DNA from: Aphrophora alni
Lineage: Eukaryota; Arthropoda; Insecta; Hemiptera; Aphrophoridae
Assembly: GCA_963513935.1 (NCBI GenBank)
Contig: OY740768.1
Coordinates: 20,521,177 to 20,585,176 of the forward strand
Direction: 5' to 3'
Length of the DNA: 64,000 bases
Shown: piece by piece, positions 11,495-31,486 of the stretch
Position numbering within the stretch: the first letter of the stretch is position 1
How the letters are laid out: the number at the start of each line of letters is the position of its first letter
Program-made: the position numbers and the translations under genes
Notes under the pieces: generated by a model
Told to the model about the DNA's origin: nothing
Seen by the model: only the letters and a program-made list of their open reading frames with translations
Databases searched by the model: none

Positions 11495-13927
11495 ATGGAA
11501 GTCATCAACGTGGATGGGGTGCCTACTCCCCACCATGTATTGCCTATCAATCCTGATGGTCAGTGCTTATTCTCATCTTTGGCTTACTTCGTATACGGCA
11601 CTGATTCACAAGGTTTCCAAGTTCGGACCAGAGTTGTACAGCACGTTACTAACAATTGGTGCCGATTTAAACAATTCACCTTAAATCGGACGGGGGGCAT
11701 TTACAGAACAAAGGCAGAATATATGGCTGATATGAGCAAACCGGGAACTTTTGGGACAACATGTGAAATAAAAGCAGCCTCTGAAATATTCCCCTATGAG
11801 CTGCAGGTTTACACAGACCAAACTCTGTTAACCAGTTTCGGGCAGCCGGTTGAGGGAATAAAAAGACTAAGGTTTACTGGGCCACTGACAGCAGGCCACT
11901 TTGACGTCCTTATTCCCTTAGATCCTGATTCCTCTCTGACGTCTGACAATGTGAATGTGGAGGCTAATCTTGGGGAAATCCAGGACCCTGCCAACCTCTC
12001 ACCCACTGATCTCCCACACTCCTCATCCCCGTCTCCAGTAAATTCCCTTACTGTATCTAATACTACTGTCTCAGATCACCCCTCCGTAAATTGTTCTAAA
12101 ACAAACAAGAGACGGGGGAAGAAAAGGCGTAAGCGATTTTCCAATATTAATCGTACAAAACGTCACAGGCAAGCAGTAAATAAATATAGTGAGAACAATC
12201 CTGAAGTCAATCGCGCATCCGTAAAAAAATACAGTGAGAAAAATCCTGCAATACATCAGGCGGCTGTAAAAAAATACAGTGAGAAAAATCCTACAATACA
12301 TCAGGCGGCTGTAAAAAAATACAGTGAGAAAAATCCTACAATACATCAGGCGGCTGTAAAAAAATACAGTGAGAAAAATCCTACAATACATCAGGCGGCT
12401 GTAAAAAAATACAGTGAGAAAAATCCTACAATACATCAGGCGGCTGTAAAAAAATACAGTGAGAAAAATCCTACAATACATCAGGCGGCTGTAAAAAAAT
12501 ACAATGAGAAAAATCCTACAATAAATCAGGCGGCTGTAAAAAGATATAGTGAGAAAAATCCCGAGGTAAACATAAGTGCGGTAAAAAAATACAGTGTCAA
12601 GAGAAGTGAAATAAATTTGTTGCCATGGTCTGTTAAATCAATGTCGGGATTCAAATACAATAGCGATACTGATTACAACAAAGATAAGACTGTTGCCTTA
12701 GGTTGCATGACAACATGTAAGTGGTGTAAAGCTAGAAAATGGAAAGATGAAAGTCCTGGTCTGTGCTGTGCTAACGGAAAAGTCCACCTGCCCTCTCCTC
12801 AGCCAATGCCAGAGCTCCTACAAGCTCTTCTGACAAACAATCACCCTCTTTCTGAACACTTTCTCTCAAACATCAGGCAGTACAATAACTGCTTTCAAAT
12901 GACTTCCTTTGGAGGAAAAGAGATTAAAGAAGGCAACTTTATGCCAACCTTTAAAGTTCAGGGGCAGGTGTATCATCTAATAGGGAGTCTTTTACCTTCT
13001 TCAGAGCGGGAGCCAGCATTTTTACAAATATACTTTGTTGGTGATGAGGATAAAGAGTGTCAGCTACGGTGCAATAATGCACCTTCTGTAAAACCGTCGT
13101 TAGTGAGCGAACTCCAGAAAATATTACATGAGACAAATCCATACATTAGGGACTTTAAAATGGCGATGGAGATTGCACCAAAAAACGAAGGGTTTCAGGT
13201 GGTAATAACAGCTGACAGAAAACCCGCAGGTGCACATAGAGGTCGGTACAACAAACCCGCAACAAAAGAAGTGGCTTTGGTGATCGTAGGTCAAATGTTT
13301 GAAAAGCGAGACATCATACTCCACAGCCGAGATACACGACTGGTGCGCATAAGTGAGACTCACCGTGCTTACGATGCGTTACAGTATCCACTCATATTCT
13401 GCCGTGGGGAAGATGGTTACTCCGTTAACATACCTCAGCTTGATCCGACCACCAAAGTTGCTTTGAAGAAAACTGTATCGGCTTCCACTTTCTATGCATT
13501 TATACTTATGGAAAGAGAAGATAAAGAAAACCTAATTTTACGTTATCGCAGTCTCTTAAATCAGTTTTTAACTGATATGTTTGCTAAAATTGAAACTGAA
13601 CGATTGAACTTCTTGAGACATAACCAGAGTAAATTAAGAGTTGAGGAGTATGTGCATCTGCGAGATGCAGTCGATAAACGTGATGGGCAAGTGTCAGAGC
13701 TAGGGAAATTAGTGGTCTTACCTTCCAGTTTTACCGGGGGGCCTCGCTACATGCACGAGAGGACACAAGACGCTATGACTTACGTGCGCCATTACGGAAG
13801 ACCTGATTTATTTATCACCTTTACATGTAACCCTAAGTGGTCTGAAATACAGGAACAGTTACACGTTGGACAGGCTCCTCATTCTAGGCACGACGTAATA
13901 GCGCGAGTGTTTCATATAAAAGTATAA
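11495..13927 (+). CDS. Helitron protein, N-terminal part: OTU, 45-bp repeats, Helitron_like_N, Rep motif 1
   Basis: I start at ATG 11495 (MEVINVDG); the frame is open further upstream but lacks an ATG. Residues about 10-145 form an OTU-type cysteine protease: D21-G-Q-C24-L-F carries the nucleophile and H135-F-D-V-L the histidine, so a deubiquitinase-like activity is plausible. Residues about 229-378 are near-identical 15-residue units (KKYSEKNPTIHQAAV). The Helitron N-terminal domain follows (YHLIGSLLPS..., LNQFLTDMFAKIE), then SFTGGPRYMHERTQDAM and FITFTCNPKW, Rep motif 1. TAA at 13925-13927 interrupts the frame where Helitron proteins usually have Lys or Arg. The same frame continues without shift to 16765, so this is the first part of one polypeptide broken by a point mutation, or by a stop read through at low level. 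Confidence 0.92.
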   Translation: MEVINVDGVPTPHHVLPINPDGQCLFSSLAYFVYGTDSQGFQVRTRVVQHVTNNWCRFKQFTLNRTGGIYRTKAEYMADMSKPGTFGTTCEIKAASEIFPYELQVYTDQTLLTSFGQPVEGIKRLRFTGPLTAGHFDVLIPLDPDSSLTSDNVNVEANLGEIQDPANLSPTDLPHSSSPSPVNSLTVSNTTVSDHPSVNCSKTNKRRGKKRRKRFSNINRTKRHRQAVNKYSENNPEVNRASVKKYSEKNPAIHQAAVKKYSEKNPTIHQAAVKKYSEKNPTIHQAAVKKYSEKNPTIHQAAVKKYSEKNPTIHQAAVKKYSEKNPTIHQAAVKKYNEKNPTINQAAVKRYSEKNPEVNISAVKKYSVKRSEINLLPWSVKSMSGFKYNSDTDYNKDKTVALGCMTTCKWCKARKWKDESPGLCCANGKVHLPSPQPMPELLQALLTNNHPLSEHFLSNIRQYNNCFQMTSFGGKEIKEGNFMPTFKVQGQVYHLIGSLLPSSEREPAFLQIYFVGDEDKECQLRCNNAPSVKPSLVSELQKILHETNPYIRDFKMAMEIAPKNEGFQVVITADRKPAGAHRGRYNKPATKEVALVIVGQMFEKRDIILHSRDTRLVRISETHRAYDALQYPLIFCRGEDGYSVNIPQLDPTTKVALKKTVSASTFYAFILMEREDKENLILRYRSLLNQFLTDMFAKIETERLNFLRHNQSKLRVEEYVHLRDAVDKRDGQVSELGKLVVLPSSFTGGPRYMHERTQDAMTYVRHYGRPDLFITFTCNPKWSEIQEQLHVGQAPHSRHDVIARVFHIKV
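12179..12628 (+). repeat. 45-bp coding minisatellite in Helitron ORF
   Basis: Ten 15-codon units in frame. Five central units (KKYSEKNPTIHQAAV) are the same, and the outer units are progressively diverged (NNPEVNRASV at the start; KRYSEKNPEVNISAV and KKYSVKRSEINLL at the end). This gradient suggests recent unequal exchange or slippage in the middle. The encoded stretch is Lys-rich and probably helical. The antisense strand is also open, but only as a shadow of the repeat. Confidence 0.95.
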
Positions 13928-16765
13928 AAAATTGTCCAGTTACTTCGAAAAGGCTGTATTTTCGGGCCAACTAGGTGTTACATGTATACAGTAAAATGGC
14001 AGAAGCGTGGGCTGCCTCACGTTCACATCCTACTGTGGCTTACCAATAACATTACACCCAGCCAAATTGATAATGTCATTAGCGCTGAAATACCGGACCC
14101 TACTCTAGATCCCACACTGCATGAAATAGTGAAGTCAGCCATGGTACATGGCCCCTGTGGAAACCTCAACAGAAATTCTCCGTGTATGGTGAACGGCTCT
14201 TGCAGCAAGCGATACCCTCGCCCTCTCACCAAGGAAACGCGGACTGCTGAAGACGGTTACCCACTGTATCGCAGGCGCTCTCCCACTGACGGGGGATTTA
14301 CAGTGAAGGTGAAAGACGTTGACTTGGATAACAGGTGGGTAGTGCCGTACAACCCTGTTCTGTCACGCACCTTTGAGGCTCACATCAACGTTGAAATATG
14401 TAACTCCATAAAATCTATAAAATATATATGTAAGTACGTAAACAAGGGCAGTGATCAGGCAGCGTTTGGTCTACAGAACGAGTTTGATGAGGTTACACGG
14501 TACGAGTCGGGTCGCTACATCAGTAGTTCAGAGGCTGTTTGGCGGATATTCTGCTTCCCGATCCATGAAAGGTATCCACCCGTCATGCATCTTTCAGTCC
14601 ACCTAGAAAACGGCCAAAGAGTGTACTTTAGCCCGGACAACATTGGAGATAAGGCCAAAAATCCACCTAAGACAACTTTATTGGCATTTTTTAATCTCTG
14701 TAAATTAGATTCTTTTGCTCGGACACTATTGTACAGTGAAGTTCCAGCCTTCTATGTATGGAAGAATAACAAGTTTTCCAGAAGAAAGCAGGGTAAGAGC
14801 GTTCCCGGACACTCTGGAGTAAAACAGGACGATGTTTTAGGTAGGGTTTACACTGTGCACCCTTTGAATGGAGAGTGCTACTATCTCCGTATTTTACTCC
14901 ATGAGGTTCGAGGACCCACATGCTTCAGTCATCTGAAAATGGTTGATGGAGTAGTTCACCCCTCTTTTAAAACAGCGTGCAGAGCACTGGGATTACTGGA
15001 GGATGACAATCACTGGCATCACACTCTCGAAGAAGCCGCCATTTCCAACTTTCCACACAAGATTCGAGAATTGTTTTCAGTGATGTTAGTGTTCTGTCAA
15101 GTTGCTGATGCCCTCAAACTTTGGGAAAACTACAAAGAAAGCATGTCGGAGGATGTAGCCATGAACCTTCAGAAGGAGCTTCAAGAGGGAGTGCTGCCTG
15201 ATGTGGCTGTGGTGTATAACAAAACCTTGGTTCTATTGGAGGATATGGTTTTTGCTATATCTGGCCACCACCTACTCCAGTATGGCCTGCCTACTCCTTC
15301 TCGCAACGAAACTGTTGACTCAGTCAACCGTGAGTTACTGAGGGAGGTTTCCCATGATATAGCTGAATTATCAGAGTTGGTCCAAAAAAACGAGCCTAAA
15401 CTTAATAGTGAACAAAAGAATGTATATGATACATTGATAACCAGTATTCACTGTGAGACTGGACAACTATTTTTCTTGGACGCTCCGGGAGGCACTGGGA
15501 AGACCTTCCTCATTAACTTATTGTTGGCTAGAATAAGAAAAGACAGAAATGTTGCAATAGCTGTCGCTTCTTCTGGAATTGCCGCTACCTTACTTGCTGG
15601 GGGAAAAACAGCGCACTCCACTTTCAAGTTACCTCTGGACCTCAACCGCCATGAAACTCCAACCTGCAATATTTCTAAACAGAGTGACATGGCCCATGTT
15701 TTGAGGCTTTGTAAGTTGATTGTGTGGGATGAGATTACCATGGCACACAAGGGAGGGTTGGAGGCACTTCATAGAACCTTACAGGACTTAAGAAATACCA
15801 ACAACTTGATGGGTGGAGTGACTGTACTTTTAGCAGGAGACTTTAGACAGACCTTGCCTATCGTTCCAAGAGGAACTCGCGCCGATGAGGTGAAGGCATG
15901 TCTTAAGTCATCGTACTTATGGCCAAGAGTAAAAACTCTATATTTGAATGTTAATATGAGGGTACAGTTGATGGGTCATTCAGAGATTGAACAATTTTCA
16001 AATCTTCTTCTAAAAATAGGAAATGGTCAATTAAAGGAAAACGATGGTAAAGTCAAACTTCCAAACAATCTCTGCACTATTGATAGCCAAATAGAATCCT
16101 TCACTGAGCACATTTATCCTAATTTGAAAAGTATGAGCATCATTGATCCATCTTGGTTAAAACAAAGGGCAATACTTACACCAACAAATGAGTCAGCAAC
16201 AAATATTAACAACTTTCTCTTAGAGCTGCTACCATTAGAGGAGATGAAGTATGAATCAGTTGATTGTGTTGTTGAGTTAGAGGAAACAGTCAACTACCCT
16301 GTAGAGTTCCTCCACACACTAAACCCACCAGGGATTCCTCCTCACAGCCTCCGCCTCAAGGTGGGAGTACCTATCATGCTGATTCGAAACATCAATCCTC
16401 CAAAACTGTGCAATGGCACCAGACTCCAAGTTAAGACTCTCCATAAGCATGTGATCGAAGCCACAATCATCACTGGTGTAGGCCAGGGGGAAACTGTCTT
16501 CATTCCGCGAATCCCTTTGATTCCATCGGATTACCACTTTGAATTCAAACGTCTACAATTTCCTGTCAAAGTATGTTTTGCTATGACAATCAGTAAATCC
16601 CAAGGTCAGACTTTGAAGATAGCTGGTGTTGATTTGCGGAATGATTGTTTCTCCCACGGCCAATTGTATGTCGCCTGCTCCAGAGTCAGCTCACATGAAA
16701 ATTTATTTATTTTGCAACCGGAAGGTGAAACTTCCAATGTAGTTTACCATGAAGTGCTGCAGTGA
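13928..16765 (+). CDS. Helitron protein, C-terminal part: HUH/Y2 Rep and PIF1-type helicase
   Basis: Continues the frame of 11495-13927 after its TAA; KIVQLLRKGCIFGP links the two. The first ATG (13982) is internal and need not be a real start. Counting from it, GLPHVHILLWL holds the metal-binding HUH (residues 13-15). SIKYICKYVNKG holds the two catalytic tyrosines Y148 and Y152, which cut and rejoin DNA in rolling-circle transposition. The helicase follows: LNSEQKNVYD, Walker A APGGTGKT (501-508), VWDE Walker B (582-584), LLAGDFRQTLPIVPRG (617-631), and the SF1 C-terminal block TISKSQGQTLKIAGVD...QLYVACSRV. The stop at 16763-16765 is followed by the 55-bp repeats. All catalytic residues I can check are intact. 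Confidence 0.95.
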   Translation, partial: KIVQLLRKGCIFGPTRCYMYTVKWQKRGLPHVHILLWLTNNITPSQIDNVISAEIPDPTLDPTLHEIVKSAMVHGPCGNLNRNSPCMVNGSCSKRYPRPLTKETRTAEDGYPLYRRRSPTDGGFTVKVKDVDLDNRWVVPYNPVLSRTFEAHINVEICNSIKSIKYICKYVNKGSDQAAFGLQNEFDEVTRYESGRYISSSEAVWRIFCFPIHERYPPVMHLSVHLENGQRVYFSPDNIGDKAKNPPKTTLLAFFNLCKLDSFARTLLYSEVPAFYVWKNNKFSRRKQGKSVPGHSGVKQDDVLGRVYTVHPLNGECYYLRILLHEVRGPTCFSHLKMVDGVVHPSFKTACRALGLLEDDNHWHHTLEEAAISNFPHKIRELFSVMLVFCQVADALKLWENYKESMSEDVAMNLQKELQEGVLPDVAVVYNKTLVLLEDMVFAISGHHLLQYGLPTPSRNETVDSVNRELLREVSHDIAELSELVQKNEPKLNSEQKNVYDTLITSIHCETGQLFFLDAPGGTGKTFLINLLLARIRKDRNVAIAVASSGIAATLLAGGKTAHSTFKLPLDLNRHETPTCNISKQSDMAHVLRLCKLIVWDEITMAHKGGLEALHRTLQDLRNTNNLMGGVTVLLAGDFRQTLPIVPRGTRADEVKACLKSSYLWPRVKTLYLNVNMRVQLMGHSEIEQFSNLLLKIGNGQLKENDGKVKLPNNLCTIDSQIESFTEHIYPNLKSMSIIDPSWLKQRAILTPTNESATNINNFLLELLPLEEMKYESVDCVVELEETVNYPVEFLHTLNPPGIPPHSLRLKVGVPIMLIRNINPPKLCNGTRLQVKTLHKHVIEATIITGVGQGETVFIPRIPLIPSDYHFEFKRLQFPVKVCFAMTISKSQGQTLKIAGVDLRNDCFSHGQLYVACSRVSSHENLFILQPEGETSNVVYHEVLQ

Positions 16766-16814
16766 ATAGGCCAGTTATCAAATTCAGGATGAGATCATAA
16801 TGTTTACCATTTCC

Positions 16815-17245
16815 ATCTGACGGCAGTAGGCACGGGGACCTGCCTAATAACTAAAACTCCCCAACTTTACGTTGACGGCAGTAGGCACGGGGACCTGCCT
16901 AACAATTAAAACTCTCCAACTTGATGTCGACAGCAGTAGGCTAGGGGACCTGCCTAATAATTCAAACTCCCCAACTTTACGTTGATGGCAGTAGGCACGG
17001 GGACCTGCCTAATAATTAAAACCTCCCAACTTGATGTTGACGGCAGTAGGCACGGGGACCTGCCTAATAATTAAAACTCCCCAACTTGGTGTTGACGGCA
17101 GTAGGCAAGGGGACCTGTCTAATAATTAAAACTCCCCAACTTGATGTTGAAGGCAGTAGGCAAGGGGGCCTGCCTAATAATTAAAACTCCCAACTTAATG
17201 TTTACGGCAGTAGGCTAGGGGATCTGCCTAATATTGAAAACTCCC
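16815..17245 (+). repeat. 55-bp tandem repeats (8 copies) in Helitron 3' region
   Basis: CGGCAGTAGGCA-type units start at 16821, 16876, 16931, 16986, 17041, 17096, 17151 and 17205, a period of 55 (the last 54). Each unit contains TAGGCA and TGCCTA (or close variants) separated by eight bases, so each can form a short hairpin with a G/C loop. The rest of each unit is AATTAAAACTCCCCAACTT-like. Confidence 0.95.
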
Positions 17246-17258
17246 TGACCCGGACTTG

Positions 17259-17323
17259 ACATGAGAAACGACGTATGGCCACCTCCCTGTGGTGTTTCTC
17301 GGGTAACGCTAAGAGCCATACAC
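17259..17323 (+). other. Inverted repeats downstream of the 55-bp array
   Basis: GAGAAAC and GTTTCTC pair around an inner CCAC/GTGG. Alternatively GTATGGC pairs with GCCATAC further on. Two mutually exclusive hairpins are therefore possible between the repeats and the 3' terminus. Role unknown. Confidence 0.5.
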
Positions 17324-17401
17324 TTTAAAGATTAAAAAAAGTAAACATACAAAAGGTATTGTATTAAGATTTTAATTGAATTAAATAGATAATGTAGTAT
17401 T

Positions 17402-17430
17402 CCGTAGCGAAGCACGGGTATGTCAGCTAG
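17402..17430 (+). terminator. Helitron 3' terminal hairpin and CTAG end
   Basis: CCGT-A-GC-GAA-GC-ACGG forms a short stem with a bulged A at 17402-17417. It ends 13 bases before the terminal CTAG, as in the family, where this hairpin signals the end of rolling-circle transfer. A host T follows at 17431. Confidence 0.9.
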
Positions 17431-17446
17431 TATATATATATATATA

Positions 17447-27201
<9,755 letters not shown>

Positions 27202-27234
27202 CATGGACGTAAAAAGTGCGTAAAATTGGTCAAT

Positions 27235-27246
27235 GGGGGGGGGGGG
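27235..27246. repeat. G12 homopolymer
   Basis: Twelve consecutive G, 33 bases after the (GA)n tract, in otherwise AT-rich DNA. Confidence 0.9.
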
Positions 27247-27494
27247 TCAAAATAGGTCAAAGAGAATAACTTTTGAGGAGAGGGTGTAAGATATTGGATA
27301 ATTGGGTAATAAATTATTAATTTATAATTTGTTGAGTTAATAACATAATGTATATAAATATATCAATCAATGTTTGATAGTAACCTAAATCATGTTATTT
27401 TTGCTTTGTTAATATTTTTATTTCTATTTTATAGCAGCATGGTTTTATAGTTCCTGTATTTAAAAATAATTGCAAAACATAATTTTGTAATTGT

Positions 27495-27496
<2 letters not shown>

Positions 27497-27558
<62 letters not shown>

Positions 27559-27559
27559 G
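27497..27559. repeat. (TA)n microsatellite
   Basis: TA dinucleotide run with two G interruptions near its right end (ATATGTATATATATATGTATTG). Confidence 0.95.
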
Positions 27560-27884
27560 TATTGCACTTGATTTTAATAAAAACTTTGAAAATTTGTTTA
27601 ATGTGTAATAAAATGGATATCAAACTTTAAAGTTGTGAAGACTCTCATACAACGTTACATTACTTATATTTTGAAGGACATGTTATTGGACCTAAAGTAG
27701 CTAGACTCAATAGATGTACCTAAAAGTTTTTATTTGAAGAGAATGGTTTTTAAAAACTCTATTTTCGTCACTATAGTGATAACATTAAAGACATAATTTC
27801 CCTGAGTATTGAATTTATTTATAAATAAATGCATTAACAAACCCTATATAAATCTGATATTTATATGCATTTAACAGAATATCC

Positions 27885-27932
27885 GCCTTCAACATATAAT
27901 GACGCAATGCGCATGACAGAGTTATTGAAGGC
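27885..27932. repeat. Inverted repeat with palindromic centre
   Basis: GCCTTCAA at 27885-27892 and TTGAAGGC at 27925-27932 are exact reverse complements. Near the centre of the 32-base spacer is the palindrome ATGCGCAT (27907-27914). It could be a protein-binding site or a chance structure. Confidence 0.4.
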
Positions 27933-27993
27933 AGTATCTACAAGAAAAGCAGGCGCTTATATATTCACAGTTTGAAAATTTTCTTTGAGGTTG

Positions 27994-27998
<5 letters not shown>

Positions 27999-28055
<57 letters not shown>
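27999..28055. repeat. (AT)n microsatellite
   Basis: About 57 bases of AT dinucleotide. Confidence 0.95.
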
Positions 28056-28057
<2 letters not shown>

Positions 28058-28393
28058 CGACAGGATTAGTTAAAATATATTTAAATATGGTTGTTACGCT
28101 ATAATAATTTCCAGGAAAGTTGAAAATTATTTTTAATGTTTCAAGTACGAAATATACATTATTAAATTAAAAATTGTCTGCATTTTGATGACGTGTACAT
28201 ACTGATATGAGTCGTTACGGACGTTGCTACAAAAATAACTAAATGCATAATTCGCGTCCTACTCTCCGTATCGCTTGCGAATTATCTGAGTATCGATTTT
28301 CAAAATTAAAACAACTCCCTACACTTAATAAATACCTGAAATGTTATTGATTGGGTTTCAGTTAGAATATAATATAATACCAAACAATATAAA

Positions 28394-29310
28394 ATGGATT
28401 ACGAGAATTTGCAGTTTATAGGTGTCAAGATTTTAACAATTCACGTATCACCACTTGTAATGCATTTTTAAAACGACTGTAGCTGCCAAATTATTCCTTA
28501 TAATGATATCAATTTTTTACATGAAGAAAGAAGAAAGTTCAAATTTTACTTTATTTATTTTCTTTAAATCAATAATATCTCTTATAGTTTCTGACTGCCT
28601 AATTCGAGAAAACTGCCAATTTTCTAACTTTGATAAATCGTATGGCTACTTGATATTATTTTAGGCCGAAAAGTGACTTTTTAAATGTTTCTATAGCTTA
28701 AATTAAATGTTAGAAGTTAAATGTTAAATGTTTAGAAGCAAAATTAAATTGTAGTCGAGGCGTGCTATTAAAATTTAAAATTTTTTAATATTTTTCCATT
28801 TTGTCTAATTTTTTCTAAAAATGTCAACATTTAACAAGACCAATGATATGCACATCAAAAGATGCAGAATTAAATAGAGAGTAAACCCTGAAAAAATCAT
28901 TTTGAAAACTCAAATGGATTACGAGAAATTGCAGTTTCTCTTATATGTGTCAGGATTTTAACATTTCACGTTTCGCCACTTGCAATGAATTTTTAAATCG
29001 CTTGTAGCTCCGTGACTATTCATTCAGAGTAAACCCTGAAAAAAAAAAAGAAAAAAAACACATTTAAGCGTAATTACGATTTTGCAAAGTTAAAAAAATA
29101 GCTGTTTTCTCGAATTAATTACTCAGAAACAATAACATGTATTTACTATTTGACAAAAGCACAGTAAAGTTTGAACTTTCTTCTTTTTCATGTAGGTTAA
29201 ATGTTCATATCTTTATGATAAATAGTTAGGGAGCGACAGGCGTTTATAAAAGTTATTGCAGGTGGCGAAACGTGAAATGGTAAAATCTGACACATATAAA
29301 CTGTAGTTTT
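28394..29310. mobile_element. Foldback/MITE-like repeat with inverted arms and an extra partial copy
   Basis: About 240 bases at 28394-28640 match the reverse complement of about 29085-29310. Shared blocks include GCAGTTTATA.GTGTCA, AAGAAGAAAGTTCAAA and AATTCGAGAAAAC. A third, partial copy in direct orientation lies at 28914-29010 (GATTACGAGAAATTGCAGTTT...TTTCGCCACTTGCAATG). AGAGTAAACCCTGAAAAA occurs twice, near 28878 and 29026. There is no coding frame. This is the layout of a non-autonomous foldback element that has rearranged; its family is unknown to me. Confidence 0.75.
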
Positions 29311-31486
29311 GTGTAGTTGTGTTATTTTGTGGTTTGGGGTTTTTCCTTGTTCATGTTAAGATGGTTGTTTTGGCGGATTGATGGATGAAAACCTTCGTAC
29401 TCGTTTAAAAATATTTGATGAATTAATTATGGCCCTTTTAAGTTATCTAAAAGAAGTGAAATTAAAAGTGTAATAATATTTTAAAAATTGTGGTTTTGCG
29501 GCTGAAAGGCTCGGAATTTAGTTTTTGGTAATTTGAAGATCTGTAAGCAATTACAAGAACCTATTATACTTATAAGGTTAAAAAAATTATATAAGTAATA
29601 ATAATATAAATAGGTAAATGACCCTGTATATTATCACAGTAGAGTCATCTATGAACATCCCACTAGAATACCGGTTTTGACGGATAAAAACACCATCTTC
29701 TGATCAAATTTCTACAATTAATTATCATCTTCTAAGGAATTTGTTATTGGAATTGCAATTATATTAATTATTTTTTAAATTTTATACATGTAAAATGCTA
29801 CGTAAAACGTAATAAACAAATAAAATAACAGAAATAATATATAAAACGATTGAAAGATTTCAATGAATAGTCCTTTTATTAGGAGATATTAAATTCAAAT
29901 TATAAAAGATGTTAGATCTAATATTTATCTCAAAATCAGATTACATATTTATATTACTAATATTATAATTGATATTTTAGTATTTTAATTTTTCGTTTGT
30001 TGTTATTTTTACAACATGCAAGTGTATTGAGTAAATGCGATAATGTATTTGGTGTTGATATGTGCCACAGATATGATTGTGGTATCTGCAATTATTACGT
30101 TATAAATTACTTTTATTACTAATTAAAGTTACACAAACTAGGTATTTTATGTTTTTTCTCAAGAAATATAAGAATAAAAATATTACGTTTGCTAGAGATG
30201 CAAGATTTTTTCCTACTGCGGTTATGAAAACTGAATTATTTCTTCACTCACTTAATAGAGTGATGATGTATATTGAGTAATGCAAGGTCCTACTCTATAT
30301 TCTGTATGTTGATATATCACATTTTAACATCTTAATTTTTATATCTTTATATATAGCCATGGCAACTAAGTAAGTTGAACGTTTAGTCTTCAATGGCTTT
30401 CAGTCAATTTTAACAACTTGACCTGTGTGTTGAAGCGTGTTGTTCTGCTTAGCTGGGTTTTCTACACCAGTAGTTCTTTTTTGAACAAATACGTGAGGTT
30501 ATTGAACAATGCTACTGCTGTTACCTTAAGCTCTAATAAATAAAAACAAATTTTAAAACACAACTTAAATAAGCTTGTTTTCAGGATCTTTTGTAATAGA
30601 CGTTTATTTTTAAGAGTAAAAGCACTTGTTATTATTTTATTTGTTTCCTTTACGTACACAAATAAAAAAAAGGTTTTAATTATTAAGCCAAATATTTACG
30701 AACAATATTTATAACTTTTATTGTACGATAGGTTGATTCTGACATTTGTCATAATTTGTGTGTATTGTAAACAATATACATAGTTTCTAGTATATAAATC
30801 AACTCTCACTACTAAGTGATAAACTTAGAACATATACAAAGTGAAAAACACCAAAATAGACTTGTCCTAGGGCCATGTTGAAAAATAAAAATAAAGCTAT
30901 ATCCCAAGAAAGGAACCCAGGCGTGAAGCTAGGCCTGACTCATCACAGTAACACTAAATACACAGGGTACTTAAAGAGAAAGACAAACAACAATGTTAAT
31001 AATAAGAACAATTAATTGTTACTAAATTTAATAACTTTAAACAGGTGCAGGGTTGCACTACGCTATGGGAGTATAATCCTTTATTTTCTGAAATCAATTA
31101 AATCAATAAGATAAGGGTTTTTTTTTAAATAATTGATATCGTGATAATTTATTTCTTTTGTGAACGCTATATATTTTATTTCATAGTTCATTGCCACTCC
31201 CGTTTTAATAAAATAAAGGACATTATATTATTAAATTGTCTTTCAAAACAAAGAGAGTAATTAATTTTTTTTTTAACTGGAGATATAAATATTATTTTCA
31301 AACATTTCCTTATAAAGAGTCTAATTTTTTGAGGTTTCACCCTTAAGGAATTTACCGTTTATGTAGAGTTAATTACGCTACATACAAAGCATGACTGAGT
31401 AAAATTTGGTCATAATCTTCATAGCCATTGTGTATAATTACCTTATGACAGATATCACTAACAATTGACTTATCAAAAGAAATTAT

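Larger units (their letters stand above)
10392..17430 (+). mobile_element. Full-length autonomous-type Helitron (7.0 kb)
   Basis: Rolling-circle transposon with both termini. The 5' end is TCTATAATAATAAAAGCC, starting with the diagnostic TC after an A at 10391. The 3' end is CAGCTAG at 17430, preceded by a small hairpin and followed by T, so insertion is between A and T without target duplication. Inside are tandem repeats of about 146 bp in the 5' leader, one long Rep-helicase frame (11495-16765) with a single in-frame stop, and eight 55-bp repeats in the 3' region. GC content is clearly higher than in the flanks. It looks young: one nonsense mutation and no frameshift in about 5.3 kb of coding sequence. 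Confidence 0.95.

Noticed and set aside
12071..12481. Minus-strand open frame of 136 codons with a perfect 15-residue repeat
   Set aside because: It is the antisense shadow of the 45-bp repeats in the Helitron gene.
16815..17245. Regular repeats considered as a CRISPR array
   Set aside because: The repeats are head-to-tail 55-bp units without unique spacers, inside a eukaryotic Helitron.
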